Shown here: in pieces, positions 10,524 through 19,838 of the stretch
Position numbering within the stretch: the stretch's first letter is position 1
Layout: each line of letters begins with the position of its first letter
Assembly: GCA_913055635.1 (NCBI GenBank)
Contig: CAJXLK010000012.1
Location: 1-64,000, forward strand
Length of the DNA stretch: 64,000 nucleotides
From: an uncultured Bacteroidota bacterium
GTDB taxonomy: Bacteria > Bacteroidota > Bacteroidia > Bacteroidales > UBA12077
Reading direction: 5' to 3'
Made by a program: the position numbers and the translations under genes
Notes under the pieces: generated by a model
What the model was told of the DNA's origin: nothing
What the model saw: only the letters and a program-made list of their open reading frames with translations
The model's database searches: none

Positions 10524-10979
10524 TTAGAACGGCAGATCATCTTCTCCCTCATCAACCTGATTGGACTGGGCTTGCTGGCTTTGGTAGTCTTGTCCGTTGC
10601 CTTCAGCCTGGGTTGTGGGGGGAGCTTCGGTGTTTTTCGTGTTGCCGCCTCCCAGCATCTGCATGTTGTTGCCCACGATTTCAGTCATGTAGCGTTTGTT
10701 GCCATCCTGGTCATCCCAGGAGCGGGTTCGGATTTTGCCTTCAATGTAAAGGGCATCCCCTTTCTTGACATACTTCTCAGCTACCTCGGCCTGGCCCTTG
10801 AAAAGGACAATGTTGTGCCACTCTGTACTGGTCACCTTTTCATTGTCTTTGCGGTAGGTCTCACTGGTAGCCAGCGGAAACTTGGTAATGGTCAATCCAC
10901 TGTCCAGATGCTTCACTTCCGGGTCCTTACCTACGTTCCCAATTAGAATAACTTTGTTGACTCCTCTGCTGATTCCCAT
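10524..10979 (-). CDS. ssb: Single-stranded DNA-binding protein
   Basis: A 151-residue SSB: an N-terminal OB fold (about 1-108, GVNKVILIGNVGKDPEVK and STEWHNIVLF), a Gln/Asn-rich flexible linker, and the acidic tip DDLPF that recruits replication and repair partners. It acts as a tetramer coating single-stranded DNA. It lies between mutY and gldE, an arrangement conserved in Bacteroidota. Confidence 0.96.
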   Translation of the reverse strand: MGISRGVNKVILIGNVGKDPEVKHLDSGLTITKFPLATSETYRKDNEKVTSTEWHNIVLFKGQAEVAEKYVKKGDALYIEGKIRTRSWDDQDGNKRYMTEIVGNNMQMLGGGNTKNTEAPPTTQAEGNGQDYQSQQAQSNQVDEGEDDLPF

Positions 10980-11050
10980 AATACATTGTTTTTAGTAGCA
11001 CGTTTATTTAACGTAAAGTTACAAATATTTTAACCACCCGCCAACCTTTT

Positions 11051-12115
11051 TCATGGGTTTTTCGGATAATTTTCGTGTTCGAGATATTTTTCGATGAGTC
11101 TGGGTACTGCCAGATCGTGGAGTTCTTCTGCGGGTATGAGCTGGTAGGTTTGCCCAAGCATTGGATTGAGCGCCTCGAGGTGCACGCGGATGAAACGGGC
11201 CTGGATGTACTGATGGGTCAAAACATGTTTGTAAGGGGATGATATATCTGTTATTTGAGGCGAAACCCCGTCAAACATTTCTTTCCAGTTTTGGGTTTGG
11301 GTTAGCCTTTCAGGCTCCAATCTCTCTGGGGTTTCGATCAGGGGAAACTGGTAGAGGCCTTGCCAGATGTCGCTGTCGTTGCGTTTATCCATCAGCAGGG
11401 CATCGTGGTAATGAACGGGGATATAATAAAAATATCGGTTCTTTTTAGCCCGTTTGGGGGCTTTCACCGGAAGCGATGTCACCTGCTTTAGTTGGTAGGC
11501 CTGGCAGTGTTCCTGGAGCGGACAGCCGGGGCAGTATGGATTTTTCGGAACGCATTGCAGGGCGCCGAATTCAATGATCGCCTGATTGTGGGTGGCCGGG
11601 TCCTGCGAAGAGATTAATGCCTGAGCCAACTGGTCAAGCTGTTTTTTTCCACGAGTGGTGTTGATCGGGGTGTTAATGGCTTCCAGCCGCGCCAAAACAC
11701 GGGCAACGTTCCCGTCAACCACCGCAACTACCCGGTCAAAAGCGAATGAGGCAATGGCAGATGCCGTGTAGGGTCCAATGCCAGGCAGGGCCAATAAATC
11801 CCGATATTCACGGGGAAACCGCCCCTGATGCCGGTGGTACATTTCCCGGGCGGCTTGATGCAGATTCCGCGCCCGGGTATAATATCCCAGGCCTTGCCAG
11901 CTCTTTAATACTTCATCCAGCGAGGCTTCGGCCAGGGATGGCAGATCCGGATACCGCTCAATGAATCGCCGGTAATACCCAATGCCTTGCTCAACCCGCG
12001 TTTGCTGCAGTATCACTTCCGATACCCATATCCGGTAAGGGTCTTTTGTCTCCCGCCAGGGTAGCTTCCGCCGGTGTGTGACGTACCATTGCAGTAAAAG
12101 CCCGCTAATGTTCAT
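11051..12115 (-). CDS. mutY: A/G-specific adenine DNA glycosylase MutY
   Basis: A 354-residue MutY that removes adenine mispaired with 8-oxoguanine. The catalytic Glu sits in EVILQQTRV, the helix-hairpin-helix is LPGIGPYTASAI, the catalytic Asp is in VVDGNVARV, and the four-Cys iron-sulfur loop is CVPKNPYCPGCPLQEHC. The C-terminal half is the NUDIX-like 8-oxoG recognition domain, with KHVLTHQ. Divergent from the HU-like gene, with about 140 AT-rich bases between. Confidence 0.96.
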   Translation of the reverse strand: MNISGLLLQWYVTHRRKLPWRETKDPYRIWVSEVILQQTRVEQGIGYYRRFIERYPDLPSLAEASLDEVLKSWQGLGYYTRARNLHQAAREMYHRHQGRFPREYRDLLALPGIGPYTASAIASFAFDRVVAVVDGNVARVLARLEAINTPINTTRGKKQLDQLAQALISSQDPATHNQAIIEFGALQCVPKNPYCPGCPLQEHCQAYQLKQVTSLPVKAPKRAKKNRYFYYIPVHYHDALLMDKRNDSDIWQGLYQFPLIETPERLEPERLTQTQNWKEMFDGVSPQITDISSPYKHVLTHQYIQARFIRVHLEALNPMLGQTYQLIPAEELHDLAVPRLIEKYLEHENYPKNP

Positions 12116-12196
12116 TATGGTTGATATAGAGCCGGTTAAGCCATTAAAATTCTCAAATTTAAGACAAATCTATTTCTTTAATAAAAATAAATGCTT

Positions 12197-12204
12197 TATA
12201 TTTG
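12197..12204 (+). promoter_or_regulatory. Bacteroidota -7 promoter element before the HU-like gene
   Basis: TATATTTG fits the Bacteroidota -7 consensus TAnnTTTG exactly; it lies 54 bases before the HU-like start. The -33 TTTG partner is not clear in the AT-rich run upstream. Confidence 0.6.
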
Positions 12205-12258
12205 CATCCAGCATTTTTTCGCCTATTGTAAAATATTGATAATTAAATTTTTTGAACA

Positions 12259-12543
12259 ATGACAAAAGCAGATATTGTAAACGAAATTTCGAAAAAGACT
12301 GGAATAGAAAAGGTAACTGTTCAGAAAACAGTTGAAGCGTTCATGGAAACAGTCAAGGAATCTCTGGTAAGCAACCAGAATGTTTACTTAAGGGGTTTTG
12401 GCAGTTTTATCGTTAAGAAACGGGCTGAGAAGAAGGCCAGAAACATTTCCAAAAATACCACCATTGTGATTCCCGAACACTATATTCCTTCCTTCCGGCC
12501 TTCCAAGAAATTTGTCAATAAGGTGAAGGAAAACGTGAAGTAA
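12259..12543 (+). CDS. HU/IHF family DNA-binding protein
   Basis: A 94-residue histone-like protein. It opens MTKADIVNEISKKTG, has the dimer helix and GFGSF turn (about 53-57), and the DNA-clasping arm region ending RPSKKFVNKV. Dimers bend and package DNA. The arm reads KNTTIVIPEHYIPSF, diverged from canonical HU (usually P-x-T-G-x-x-I-x-I-P), so it is a lineage-specific HU/IHF paralog. It is followed after 39 bases by the 30-residue basic gene and then by RNase E/G; this trio is conserved in Bacteroidota. Confidence 0.94.
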   Translation: MTKADIVNEISKKTGIEKVTVQKTVEAFMETVKESLVSNQNVYLRGFGSFIVKKRAEKKARNISKNTTIVIPEHYIPSFRPSKKFVNKVKENVK

Positions 12544-12582
12544 TCATTTACAAAAATAAACCACAAAAAGAAAACCTCGCAT

Positions 12583-12675
12583 ATGCCAAGCGGAAAGAAG
12601 AGAAAAAGACATAAGATGGCTACCCACAAACGCAAGAAGCGTTTGAGGAAAAACAGGCACAAAAAGAAAAAATAA
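12583..12675 (+). CDS. Tiny, extremely basic 30-residue protein
   Basis: ATG at 12583 to TAA at 12675 encodes 30 residues, about two thirds of them Lys, Arg or His (starts MPSGKKRKRHKMATHKRKKR). There is no hydrophobic stretch. The composition resembles small ribosomal proteins such as L34 or L36 and suggests RNA binding. I recall near-identical short ORFs at the same place (between HU and RNase E/G) in many Bacteroidota, usually unannotated. It is not a known ribosomal protein by sequence recognition alone; the extra large-subunit protein bL38 described in Flavobacterium ribosomes is one possibility I cannot test here. Confidence 0.75.
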   Translation: MPSGKKRKRHKMATHKRKKRLRKNRHKKKK

Positions 12676-12696
12676 ATTGCTAACGTAATATGAGAT

Positions 12697-12729
12697 AAAA
12701 CCTTTGGAAGCTTTGCTTCCTTAGGTTTT
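12697..12729 (+). promoter_or_regulatory. Hairpin in the leader of the RNase E/G gene
   Basis: A stem of seven pairs (12697-12703 with 12723-12729), a symmetric TT/TT internal loop, and six pairs (12706-12711 with 12715-12720) with a three-base loop. Only a short broken pyrimidine run follows. It ends 37 bases before the GTG start of the RNase gene. It could be a weak terminator/attenuator or a structure through which the nuclease controls its own mRNA. Confidence 0.65.
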
Positions 12730-12766
12730 CCTTTCATGTTTGGTTGTATAATCAGGAAGATGTGTT

Positions 12767-14317
12767 GTGAGTTCAGAATTAGTTATTGATGTTACTTCCC
12801 AGGAGATTGTAATCGCATTACTCGAGAATAAGCAGTTAGTCGAATTAAACAAGGAGAAACGAAATCCGAAATTTGCAGTTGGCGATATATATCTGGGTAA
12901 GGTCAAACGGATCATACCCGGTTTGAATGCTGCATTTGTAGACGTTGGTTATTCGCGGGATGCCTTTCTGCATTATCTGGATCTGGGGCCACAGTTTCGT
13001 TCGCTGGATAAGTTTTTAAAATCTTCCCTCTCGCGAAAGAATAAGGCCCCCACGCTCCAACGTATGAAGCTGGAGCAGGACATCAATAAAAATGGCAAGA
13101 TTTCGGAGGTCCTTTCCAACGGGCAAAAAGTCATTGTCCAGATTGCCAAAGAGCCCATCTCCACCAAGGGGCCCCGGCTGAGTTCTGAGCTTTCCATTGC
13201 CGGACGCAACCTGGTTTTAATCCCTTTTTCCGATAAAATCTCGATTTCCCAAAAGGTTAAATCGGCCGACGAACGCAAGCGCCTGAAAAGGTTGATTAAA
13301 AGCATCAAACCCAAGAATTTTGGGGTGATCATCCGCACTGTTGCTGAAGGCAAGAAAGTGGCCGTGCTGGACCGCGAGCTCAGGGGCCTTCTGAAAAAAT
13401 GGGAAGCTTCTTTCGCTCAACTCTATCAGGCCACTCCCCCCAAACTGGTCATGAGCGAGCTGGATCGTACCTCTGCCTTGCTCCGCGATTTGCTGAACGT
13501 TTCTTTTTCCAATGTCTACGTCAACGACGCTACCTTTTATCATGAAATAAAAGACTATATCTCGACCATAGCCCCGGAAAAAAAGAACATCGTTAAGCAA
13601 TACAACGGACAGAACCCCATTTTCGATCATTTTGGCATTTCCAAGCAGATCAAGGCCCTGTTTGGACGCACTGTTTCATTCAAGAACGGGGCTTACCTGA
13701 TTATCGAACATACCGAAGCCCTCCACGCCATTGATGTAAACAGTGGCAACCGCTCCAAACTTGGACAGGACCAGGAAACCAACGCCCTGGAGGTGAACCT
13801 TGCCGCCGCCAGAGAAATCGCCCGCCAGTTGCGCCTGCGCGATATGGGCGGTATCATTGTCGTCGACTTCATCGATATGAATACCCAGGAGAACAAGCAG
13901 AAACTCTTTGAAAAGATGAAGGAGGAGATGAAAGTGGACCGCACCAAACATAATATCCTGCCCCTGACTAAGTTTGGCCTGATGCAGATTACACGCCAGC
14001 GGGTGCGCCCCGAGATGAACATCCAGACCGTTGAAAAATGCCCCACCTGTAACGGTACCGGAGAAATCCGGCCCGCTATCCTTTTGATTGATGAAATGGA
14101 GAATTATCTCAAGCATCTGACCAAAGACTTGAGCTACCGCTATCTGACCCTTAAAACCCACCCTTATCTGTCGGCTTATCTAAAAAATGGACTCTTTTCC
14201 CTGCGCATGAAATGGCAGCTGAAATATCGCCTGCGCCTCCGGGTGAAAGGGTCTGAAGCCTATGACTTCCTCAGCTACAGTTTTTTTACCCGCAAAAACC
14301 AACGTATTGAGGAATAA
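12767..14317 (+). CDS. Ribonuclease E/G family protein
   Basis: A 516-residue endoribonuclease of the RNase G length class, without the long C-terminal scaffold of E. coli RNase E. It has an S1 RNA-binding domain (about 36-130, GDIYLGKVKRIIPGLNAAFVDVG), the DNase-I-like catalytic domain with metal-binding Asp in HAIDVNSG (about 323) and VVDFIDM (about 366), and the Zn-link CPTCNGTG (about 425-432). It processes rRNA and turns over mRNA. The start is GTG at 12767 with AGGAAGA about eight bases upstream. The S1 domain holds a Lys/Arg-rich insert (residues 80-110), as is common in this phylum. Confidence 0.94.
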   Translation: MSSELVIDVTSQEIVIALLENKQLVELNKEKRNPKFAVGDIYLGKVKRIIPGLNAAFVDVGYSRDAFLHYLDLGPQFRSLDKFLKSSLSRKNKAPTLQRMKLEQDINKNGKISEVLSNGQKVIVQIAKEPISTKGPRLSSELSIAGRNLVLIPFSDKISISQKVKSADERKRLKRLIKSIKPKNFGVIIRTVAEGKKVAVLDRELRGLLKKWEASFAQLYQATPPKLVMSELDRTSALLRDLLNVSFSNVYVNDATFYHEIKDYISTIAPEKKNIVKQYNGQNPIFDHFGISKQIKALFGRTVSFKNGAYLIIEHTEALHAIDVNSGNRSKLGQDQETNALEVNLAAAREIARQLRLRDMGGIIVVDFIDMNTQENKQKLFEKMKEEMKVDRTKHNILPLTKFGLMQITRQRVRPEMNIQTVEKCPTCNGTGEIRPAILLIDEMENYLKHLTKDLSYRYLTLKTHPYLSAYLKNGLFSLRMKWQLKYRLRLRVKGSEAYDFLSYSFFTRKNQRIEE

Positions 14318-14405
14318 CCACCCCATCCGAAAAGGTTTGTTTGGCTGATCTGATGCTTCATTGAACATGGATTGATATTTATCAACCTGTAAACATATGT
14401 TCATA

Positions 14406-14436
14406 TTTGTTGTTAGAGCATTAAATTGTAATTTTG
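14406..14436 (+). promoter_or_regulatory. Promoter of dsbD
   Basis: TTTG (14406-14409), 19 bases, then TAATTTTG (14429-14436), a full match to the Bacteroidota -33/-7 consensus, 24 bases before the ATG. Confidence 0.75.
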
Positions 14437-14459
14437 CCCCATTACTTAATTAGACAGCC

Positions 14460-16550
14460 ATGAAACGAATAATCCTTACGCTGCTGACGGCATTTGTCAC
14501 TTTAAGTGCTTCCGCTCAGGTGGTTGACCCTGTGGAATGGAGCTATCAGGTGGAAAAAGAGGGGAACCAGACGGCTACCCTAATATTCAGAGCCGATATC
14601 CAGCCTGATTGGCACCTTTATTCCCAGCATTTTCCTGAGGGTGGCCCCATTCGGACCAATTTCAACTTTAATGAGTCATCGAACTATGCCCTTGAGGGAT
14701 CTACCTCGGAAGAACCCGAACCCACCGAGGAGTATGACGAGACCTTTGGCATTAACGTGAAGCATTTTAGTGATACGGCTACCTTTCGCCAGAAGGTCAA
14801 ACTGAACACGTCGCAGGCGTTTGAGGTGACGGGGGGCATTGAATATCAGGTATGTCAGGAAGATAAGTGTGTTTATTTCAATCCTTCTTTTTCGTTTCAG
14901 GTGCCGGCAGGGGCTTCAGGTGAAACCTCCGGTACTGGTACGGATCAGGAATCTACAACAGCCTCTTCCCAAGCTGGTGATGATTTGGCAGGACAAGAAG
15001 ATGAGACTTCTTCAGGATCCCCCCGCGAATCTTCTGCTGGAGCATCACCCGAAGTTGACTCAAGCCAGCAGGCCGGGATAGGGGGGCAGGATTTTACCGA
15101 AGGCCGTTCGCTGCTGGGTTTTTTCCTGCTTTCGGTGGTCTTTGGCCTGGCAGGTATACTTACCCCTTGCGTTTTTCCTATGATCCCCATGACGGTTTCC
15201 TTTTTTATGCAGGAGTCGCGCAACCGCGTTAGCGGGGTGGTGAAGGCCCTGATCTTTGGCCTTTCAATCATCATCCTTTATACCAGTGTTGGTTTGATCG
15301 TATCGTTGACCAGTGCAGGGGCTGACTTCACAACCACCCTCGGCACACACTGGTTGCCTAACAGCCTTTTCTTCCTGTTATTTTTAACCTTTGCTGCATC
15401 TTTCTTTGGGTTGTTTGAAATCGTCCTGCCCTCCGGACTGGCCAATAAAGCCGATAAGCAGGTGGATAAGGGCGGTTTCCTGGCCTCCTTCTTCATGGCC
15501 CTGACCCTGGTGATCGTTTCTTTCTCGTGCACCGGTCCCATTGTTGGAGCTTTATTGGTCAAGGCCGTGGGAGGCAGCGTGATCGAACCTGCCGTGGGTA
15601 TGCTGGGATTCGGCCTGGGTTTTGGCCTTCCCTTTACCATATTGGCTATATCACCCGGTTGGCTGAAAAAGATGCCTCAGTCCGGAGGCTGGATGAACTC
15701 GGTGAAGGTTGTTTTGGGTTTCATTATCCTGGCCTTCGCCTTTAAATTCCTTTCCAATATCGACCAGAATTATCACCTGCAGCTGCTTAGCCGTGAGCTG
15801 TACCTGTCGATCTGGGTCGCCATCTTTTCCGTGTTGGGATTGTATCTGCTGGGCAAGATCAAGCTGCCCAATGATTCAGACCTGAAGCATTTGTCGGTTT
15901 TACGGCTTGTGCTGGCCATTGCTTCCTTTAGTTTCGCCATATACCTGGTACCCGGATTGTTTGGCGCCAGCCTGAGTTCGATATCCGGGATTTTGCCGCC
16001 CAAGACAGCACAGAATTTTGAGCTTCAGGCTGGTGGTGATACCGCAGGGGGAGCTGCCTCATCCAGCCCAACCATTTGTGAACCACCTGAATACGCCGAC
16101 TTCCTGAATCTGCCCTATGGTGTGAAAGGTTATTTTAAATACGATCAGGGACTTCAATGTGCCCGTGAATTGAATAAACCTGCCCTTGTCTATTTTACCG
16201 GCCACTCCTGCAGCAATTGCAAACAGATGCAGTCGCAAGTGTGGTCCAACCCGGCCGTTCAGAAACGACTGCGGGAAGATTATGTTTTAATTGCCCTTTA
16301 TATCGATGATAAGAAAAAACTGCCCGAATCGGAATGGATGAAATCTGACTACGACGGCAAAGTCAAGAAAACCCTGGGTAAAAAGAATGCTGCTTTCCAA
16401 ATTGACCGGTTCAATGTAAATACTCAACCCTATTACCGGGTTTTGACCCCTGAAGGCGAAGCCATTGGTAAACCTATGGGATACACTACAAAGGCGCAGG
16501 AATTTATTGATTGGCTGGACAAGGGGGTTCGCCAGTTTCAAAACCAATAA
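14460..16550 (+). CDS. dsbD: Thiol:disulfide interchange protein DsbD family
   Basis: A 696-residue protein that carries electrons from cytoplasmic thioredoxin across the inner membrane to periplasmic thiol proteins. A signal peptide (1-19) leads to an N-terminal DsbD-alpha domain (about 25-150, with the Cys pair region YQVCQEDKC), then a low-complexity Ser/Gly/Glu linker (about 152-212), eight membrane helices with the CcdA Cys motifs TPCVFPM and FSCTGP, and a C-terminal thioredoxin-like domain with CSNC (about 584-587). All three redox pairs are present. It is followed by a terminator and sits alone. Confidence 0.93.
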   Translation: MKRIILTLLTAFVTLSASAQVVDPVEWSYQVEKEGNQTATLIFRADIQPDWHLYSQHFPEGGPIRTNFNFNESSNYALEGSTSEEPEPTEEYDETFGINVKHFSDTATFRQKVKLNTSQAFEVTGGIEYQVCQEDKCVYFNPSFSFQVPAGASGETSGTGTDQESTTASSQAGDDLAGQEDETSSGSPRESSAGASPEVDSSQQAGIGGQDFTEGRSLLGFFLLSVVFGLAGILTPCVFPMIPMTVSFFMQESRNRVSGVVKALIFGLSIIILYTSVGLIVSLTSAGADFTTTLGTHWLPNSLFFLLFLTFAASFFGLFEIVLPSGLANKADKQVDKGGFLASFFMALTLVIVSFSCTGPIVGALLVKAVGGSVIEPAVGMLGFGLGFGLPFTILAISPGWLKKMPQSGGWMNSVKVVLGFIILAFAFKFLSNIDQNYHLQLLSRELYLSIWVAIFSVLGLYLLGKIKLPNDSDLKHLSVLRLVLAIASFSFAIYLVPGLFGASLSSISGILPPKTAQNFELQAGGDTAGGAASSSPTICEPPEYADFLNLPYGVKGYFKYDQGLQCARELNKPALVYFTGHSCSNCKQMQSQVWSNPAVQKRLREDYVLIALYIDDKKKLPESEWMKSDYDGKVKKTLGKKNAAFQIDRFNVNTQPYYRVLTPEGEAIGKPMGYTTKAQEFIDWLDKGVRQFQNQ

Positions 16551-16604
16551 CCTGAGCGCCTTTTATTCGTCCTTTTCCGGTCGGTTTCCTTCAAGGGTTA
16601 CTTA

Positions 16605-16653
16605 CCCCCGATGCAGACCGTTTAGCCAGTGGTCTGCACCGGGGGTTTTTTTT
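16605..16653 (+). terminator. Rho-independent terminator after dsbD
   Basis: Stem 16605-16610 with 16640-16645, one A/C mismatch, then 16612-16619 with 16631-16638, followed by eight T. Very stable. Confidence 0.93.
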
Positions 16654-16659
16654 ACAGGG

Positions 16660-16691
16660 TTTGCAAAAATAGGGGATTTCCTCTATCTTCG
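16660..16691 (+). promoter_or_regulatory. Probable promoter of the penicillin acylase gene
   Basis: TTTG (16660-16663), 20 bases, TATCTTCG (16684-16691): one base off TAnnTTTG. Confidence 0.5.
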
Positions 16692-16754
16692 TTTTGGGTT
16701 TATTTGAACCCATGCCTGATTTTTTGATTGCCGTTTCGCTCAAAAGAGATAGAT

Positions 16755-19160
16755 ATGCAAAAGTTTCGCCGGATTGTATTTATCGTTGCTTCAATTATTC
16801 TTGTAATCTTGCTTTTAGCAGGAATTGTTGTTTATCACATTGGGCATCAAGCTCTTCCGGATTACAATGAGTCCGTTCAGCTGGAAGGGTTCAGCCACTC
16901 GGTGTCCGTTTACAGGGATTCAGCCGGGGTGCCCCATGTTTATGCCGATAATGCCCGTGATCTGTATCGGGCTACCGGTTATTTGATGGCCCAGGACAGG
17001 CTATGGCAGATGGATTTGTTCAGGAGGGTCACCCAGGGGCGGTTAACCGAAATATTTGGCAAGCGCATGCTAGAGGATGACATGATTATGCGTTCGCTTA
17101 AGATTCCTGCTAAGTCGCGGAAAGTCTACAAACGCTCTGATGAGCGGGTAAGGGAGGCTTTACGGGCCTTTGCGGCAGGGGTGAATGTTTATCTGGAACA
17201 TCATCGCCAGGAGTTGCCCCCTGAATTTACCTTGCTGGGGTATCAGCCTGAACGCTGGAAGCCTATTCATTCGATTAACCTGATTGGGTATATGGCCTGG
17301 GATTTAGCCCCCGCGTGGGAGGCTGAAGTGGTGATGAATAAGATTGCTGCTGTGGTTCCCGGGGAAAAGTACCGGCAAATGGTGCCGAAAACTGACCGGC
17401 AGGATGCTTCCGTTTATACCCCACCCAAAGAAAGCTCGGCTGCTTCGCCCTCATTGTCTTTGTTGCTGGATCATTCGAGAAGGCTTGAACAAATGGGGCT
17501 GAAGATTTTTAGCGGAAGCAACAACTGGGCTGTATCGGGGAAAAAGAGTGAGACAGGGAAGCCTTTGTTTGCCAATGATATGCATTTAGGCCTTTTTGCC
17601 CCGGGCATATGGTATCAAATCCACCAGGTGGTGGAGGGCCAGGTCAATGTTACCGGGGTTGCCCTTCCGGGTCAGCCCCTGGTGATATCCGGTCACAATG
17701 ATTCCATCGCCTGGGGCATGACCAACGTGATGGTGGATGATATGGATTTTTACCGGGAAACCCTCCGCCCTGGCGATTCCGCTCAATATCGTTTGAATGG
17801 CGAGTGGAAGGATATGAAAGTGGAGCAGGAACGTTTTATTCTGAAAAACGGGGATACCCTGACCCGTAGACTTTATTATACCCATCGCGGTCCTGTGATT
17901 TCCAGGTTTAAGGATATTACTGATCGAACCCTCTCAATGCGGTGGGTTGGCAATGCCTACAGCAATGAGCTGCGATCGGTCTACCGGTTGAACCGCGCTT
18001 CAAACTGGGCGGATTTTAAGGATGCTGTGCGCAGTTTCCGTTCCATCAGTCAAAATATCGCCTATGCCGATGTACAGGGCAATATCGGGATGTATTGCTG
18101 TGCCGGGGTGCCTATACGCCAGGGCAATGCCTCAACCATTTTTCCAGGTGATACCACCCGTTATGACTGGCAGGGATTTGTTCCTTTTGATGAGTTGCCC
18201 CATCAATACAATCCCGAAAAGGGCATGGTTTCTTCGGCCAACAACCGAACGGTTCACCCCGATTATCCCCATTATATCAGCCATTGGTTTGACCTGTCTC
18301 CAAGGATTGACCGGATACGTCAAATGCTTCAACAGCAAGAGCGGTTGAGCGTTCAGGATTTTATGGACATTCAGACTGATCATCGTTCCCGGATGGTGGA
18401 TCTTTTCAGGGATAAGATGTTGCAGGTTGTGCGCGATTCCGGCGAACTGTCCCCTGAACAGCAACAGGCCGTTGGGTTGCTGGCCCGGTGGGATAGGGTA
18501 TACCGCAAGGAAAGTGCGGCCGCTGCCATTTTTGAACAGTTTTATGTGACCTTCCTGCGCAACCTGATCCGGGATGAATTAGGAGGTGGCCTATATAAAG
18601 AATATCTGGGCAGCAAAATCCTGGTGCGCAATTTGATGAAAAATGTCTGGAAGCAGGAGGCATCTCCCTGGTGTGATGATGTGAATACTCCGGAGAAGGA
18701 AGATTTTGAGGCGATCATCGAGCAAAGTTTTAATCAAACCCTGGCCCGGCTTACCGAACAAATGGGGCAGGACCCCGATAGCTGGGAATGGGGAAGGATT
18801 CATCAGCTGGAGTTGAAGCATCCGATAGGTGGAGAGGTGCCTGTGTTGGATTTGCTCTTTGATATGAACCGAGGCCCCTTTCAAGTGGGGGGAAGCTTCC
18901 ATACGGTTTGCCCCTATAGTTACTCCTTTGATGAGCCTTTCACGGTGAATCATGGGGCTTCCCATCGACATGTTTATTCCACGGCCGACTGGAACCAATC
19001 CAGAACCATCATCCCAACGGGTACCTCTGGCATCCCGGCCAGTGATCATTATTGTGACCAAACCCGGCGCTATATTCAAAAAACTTATCGGCGGGACCTG
19101 TTTGAGCGGGAAAAAATTGAAACCCATGCCCGCTATCAGATGAACATTGAAGCCCCATAG
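16755..19160 (+). CDS. Penicillin acylase family protein (Ntn hydrolase)
   Basis: About 801 residues. An N-terminal membrane anchor (about 6-28) is followed by the alpha chain, a linker, and the beta chain whose N-terminal nucleophile would be Ser255 in SGSNNWAVSG, the autocleavage motif of penicillin/cephalosporin acylases. Other family signs are DSAGVPHVYADN near the start and HNDSIAWGMTN. The enzyme cleaves amide bonds of acylated substrates in the periplasm; relatives degrade acyl-homoserine lactones or beta-lactams, and the real substrate here is unknown. The start is the ATG at 16755 with AAAGAGATAGAT upstream; a TTG nine codons earlier gives no better signal. Confidence 0.92.
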   Translation: MQKFRRIVFIVASIILVILLLAGIVVYHIGHQALPDYNESVQLEGFSHSVSVYRDSAGVPHVYADNARDLYRATGYLMAQDRLWQMDLFRRVTQGRLTEIFGKRMLEDDMIMRSLKIPAKSRKVYKRSDERVREALRAFAAGVNVYLEHHRQELPPEFTLLGYQPERWKPIHSINLIGYMAWDLAPAWEAEVVMNKIAAVVPGEKYRQMVPKTDRQDASVYTPPKESSAASPSLSLLLDHSRRLEQMGLKIFSGSNNWAVSGKKSETGKPLFANDMHLGLFAPGIWYQIHQVVEGQVNVTGVALPGQPLVISGHNDSIAWGMTNVMVDDMDFYRETLRPGDSAQYRLNGEWKDMKVEQERFILKNGDTLTRRLYYTHRGPVISRFKDITDRTLSMRWVGNAYSNELRSVYRLNRASNWADFKDAVRSFRSISQNIAYADVQGNIGMYCCAGVPIRQGNASTIFPGDTTRYDWQGFVPFDELPHQYNPEKGMVSSANNRTVHPDYPHYISHWFDLSPRIDRIRQMLQQQERLSVQDFMDIQTDHRSRMVDLFRDKMLQVVRDSGELSPEQQQAVGLLARWDRVYRKESAAAAIFEQFYVTFLRNLIRDELGGGLYKEYLGSKILVRNLMKNVWKQEASPWCDDVNTPEKEDFEAIIEQSFNQTLARLTEQMGQDPDSWEWGRIHQLELKHPIGGEVPVLDLLFDMNRGPFQVGGSFHTVCPYSYSFDEPFTVNHGASHRHVYSTADWNQSRTIIPTGTSGIPASDHYCDQTRRYIQKTYRRDLFEREKIETHARYQMNIEAP

Positions 19161-19298
19161 CCTGTCGGTGAATATACCTACAGGGGGTTTTCTGCGCTTA
19201 AAAACGCCTCCGGGATTTTTAAGTCCCCATTGGATCAGGCCCCTTTGGATCAAAAAGAAAAGTTATCCGATTAATAAACCGCCAAAATTTTTTGCTTT

Positions 19299-19709
19299 AT
19301 GGAACATTATCAGACTACTTATATTGGAGACCTGCGAACTGAGATAACCCATGAGCGGAATGGCCAGGAGATTACCACCGATGCCCCGGTCGACAATAAG
19401 GGCAAGGGCGAATATTTTTCGCCTACCGATATGGTTTCTTCTGCCCTTTGCAGCTGCATTTTTACCATCATGGGCATCAAGGCCAGGGAAAACGGCTTCA
19501 GCATTGAAGGGGCCACCGCCAAAACCACCAAGGTGATGCGCAACGACCCGCGTAGGATCGATAAAATACAGATTGAATATGATTTCAGCAAACATCAACT
19601 CAATCAGCAGCAGAAGGATCTGCTGCAAGAGCTGGTTCATGCCAGTCCGGTTCCGCGCAGCTTACATCCTGACATTAAGCAGGAGATCAGCTTGAAGTTC
19701 AAGGAATGA
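19299..19709 (+). CDS. OsmC family protein
   Basis: A 136-residue OsmC/Ohr-type protein. These dimers reduce organic peroxides using two cysteines. The first, in SALCSC (about 51-53) within the long central helix, is present. The second, normally in an HxYCPV motif, is replaced: the matching text reads HASPVPRSL, so the resolving Cys is Ser. It may work through the neighbouring Cys of the CSC pair, with another thiol, or have a different role. Stand-alone gene ending in a hairpin. Confidence 0.88.
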   Translation: MEHYQTTYIGDLRTEITHERNGQEITTDAPVDNKGKGEYFSPTDMVSSALCSCIFTIMGIKARENGFSIEGATAKTTKVMRNDPRRIDKIQIEYDFSKHQLNQQQKDLLQELVHASPVPRSLHPDIKQEISLKFKE

Positions 19710-19838
19710 ACTATGTTTGGTTTGGAGACAACCTCCCTGCTTGGGTTAGGGCAGTTCATTCAGGGATATGCCCATCCCTGTCATGCAGGAGATTAAGGAT
19801 GGAGTTGCCTCGGTTTCGTTCCAGATCCCTGCCAATGA

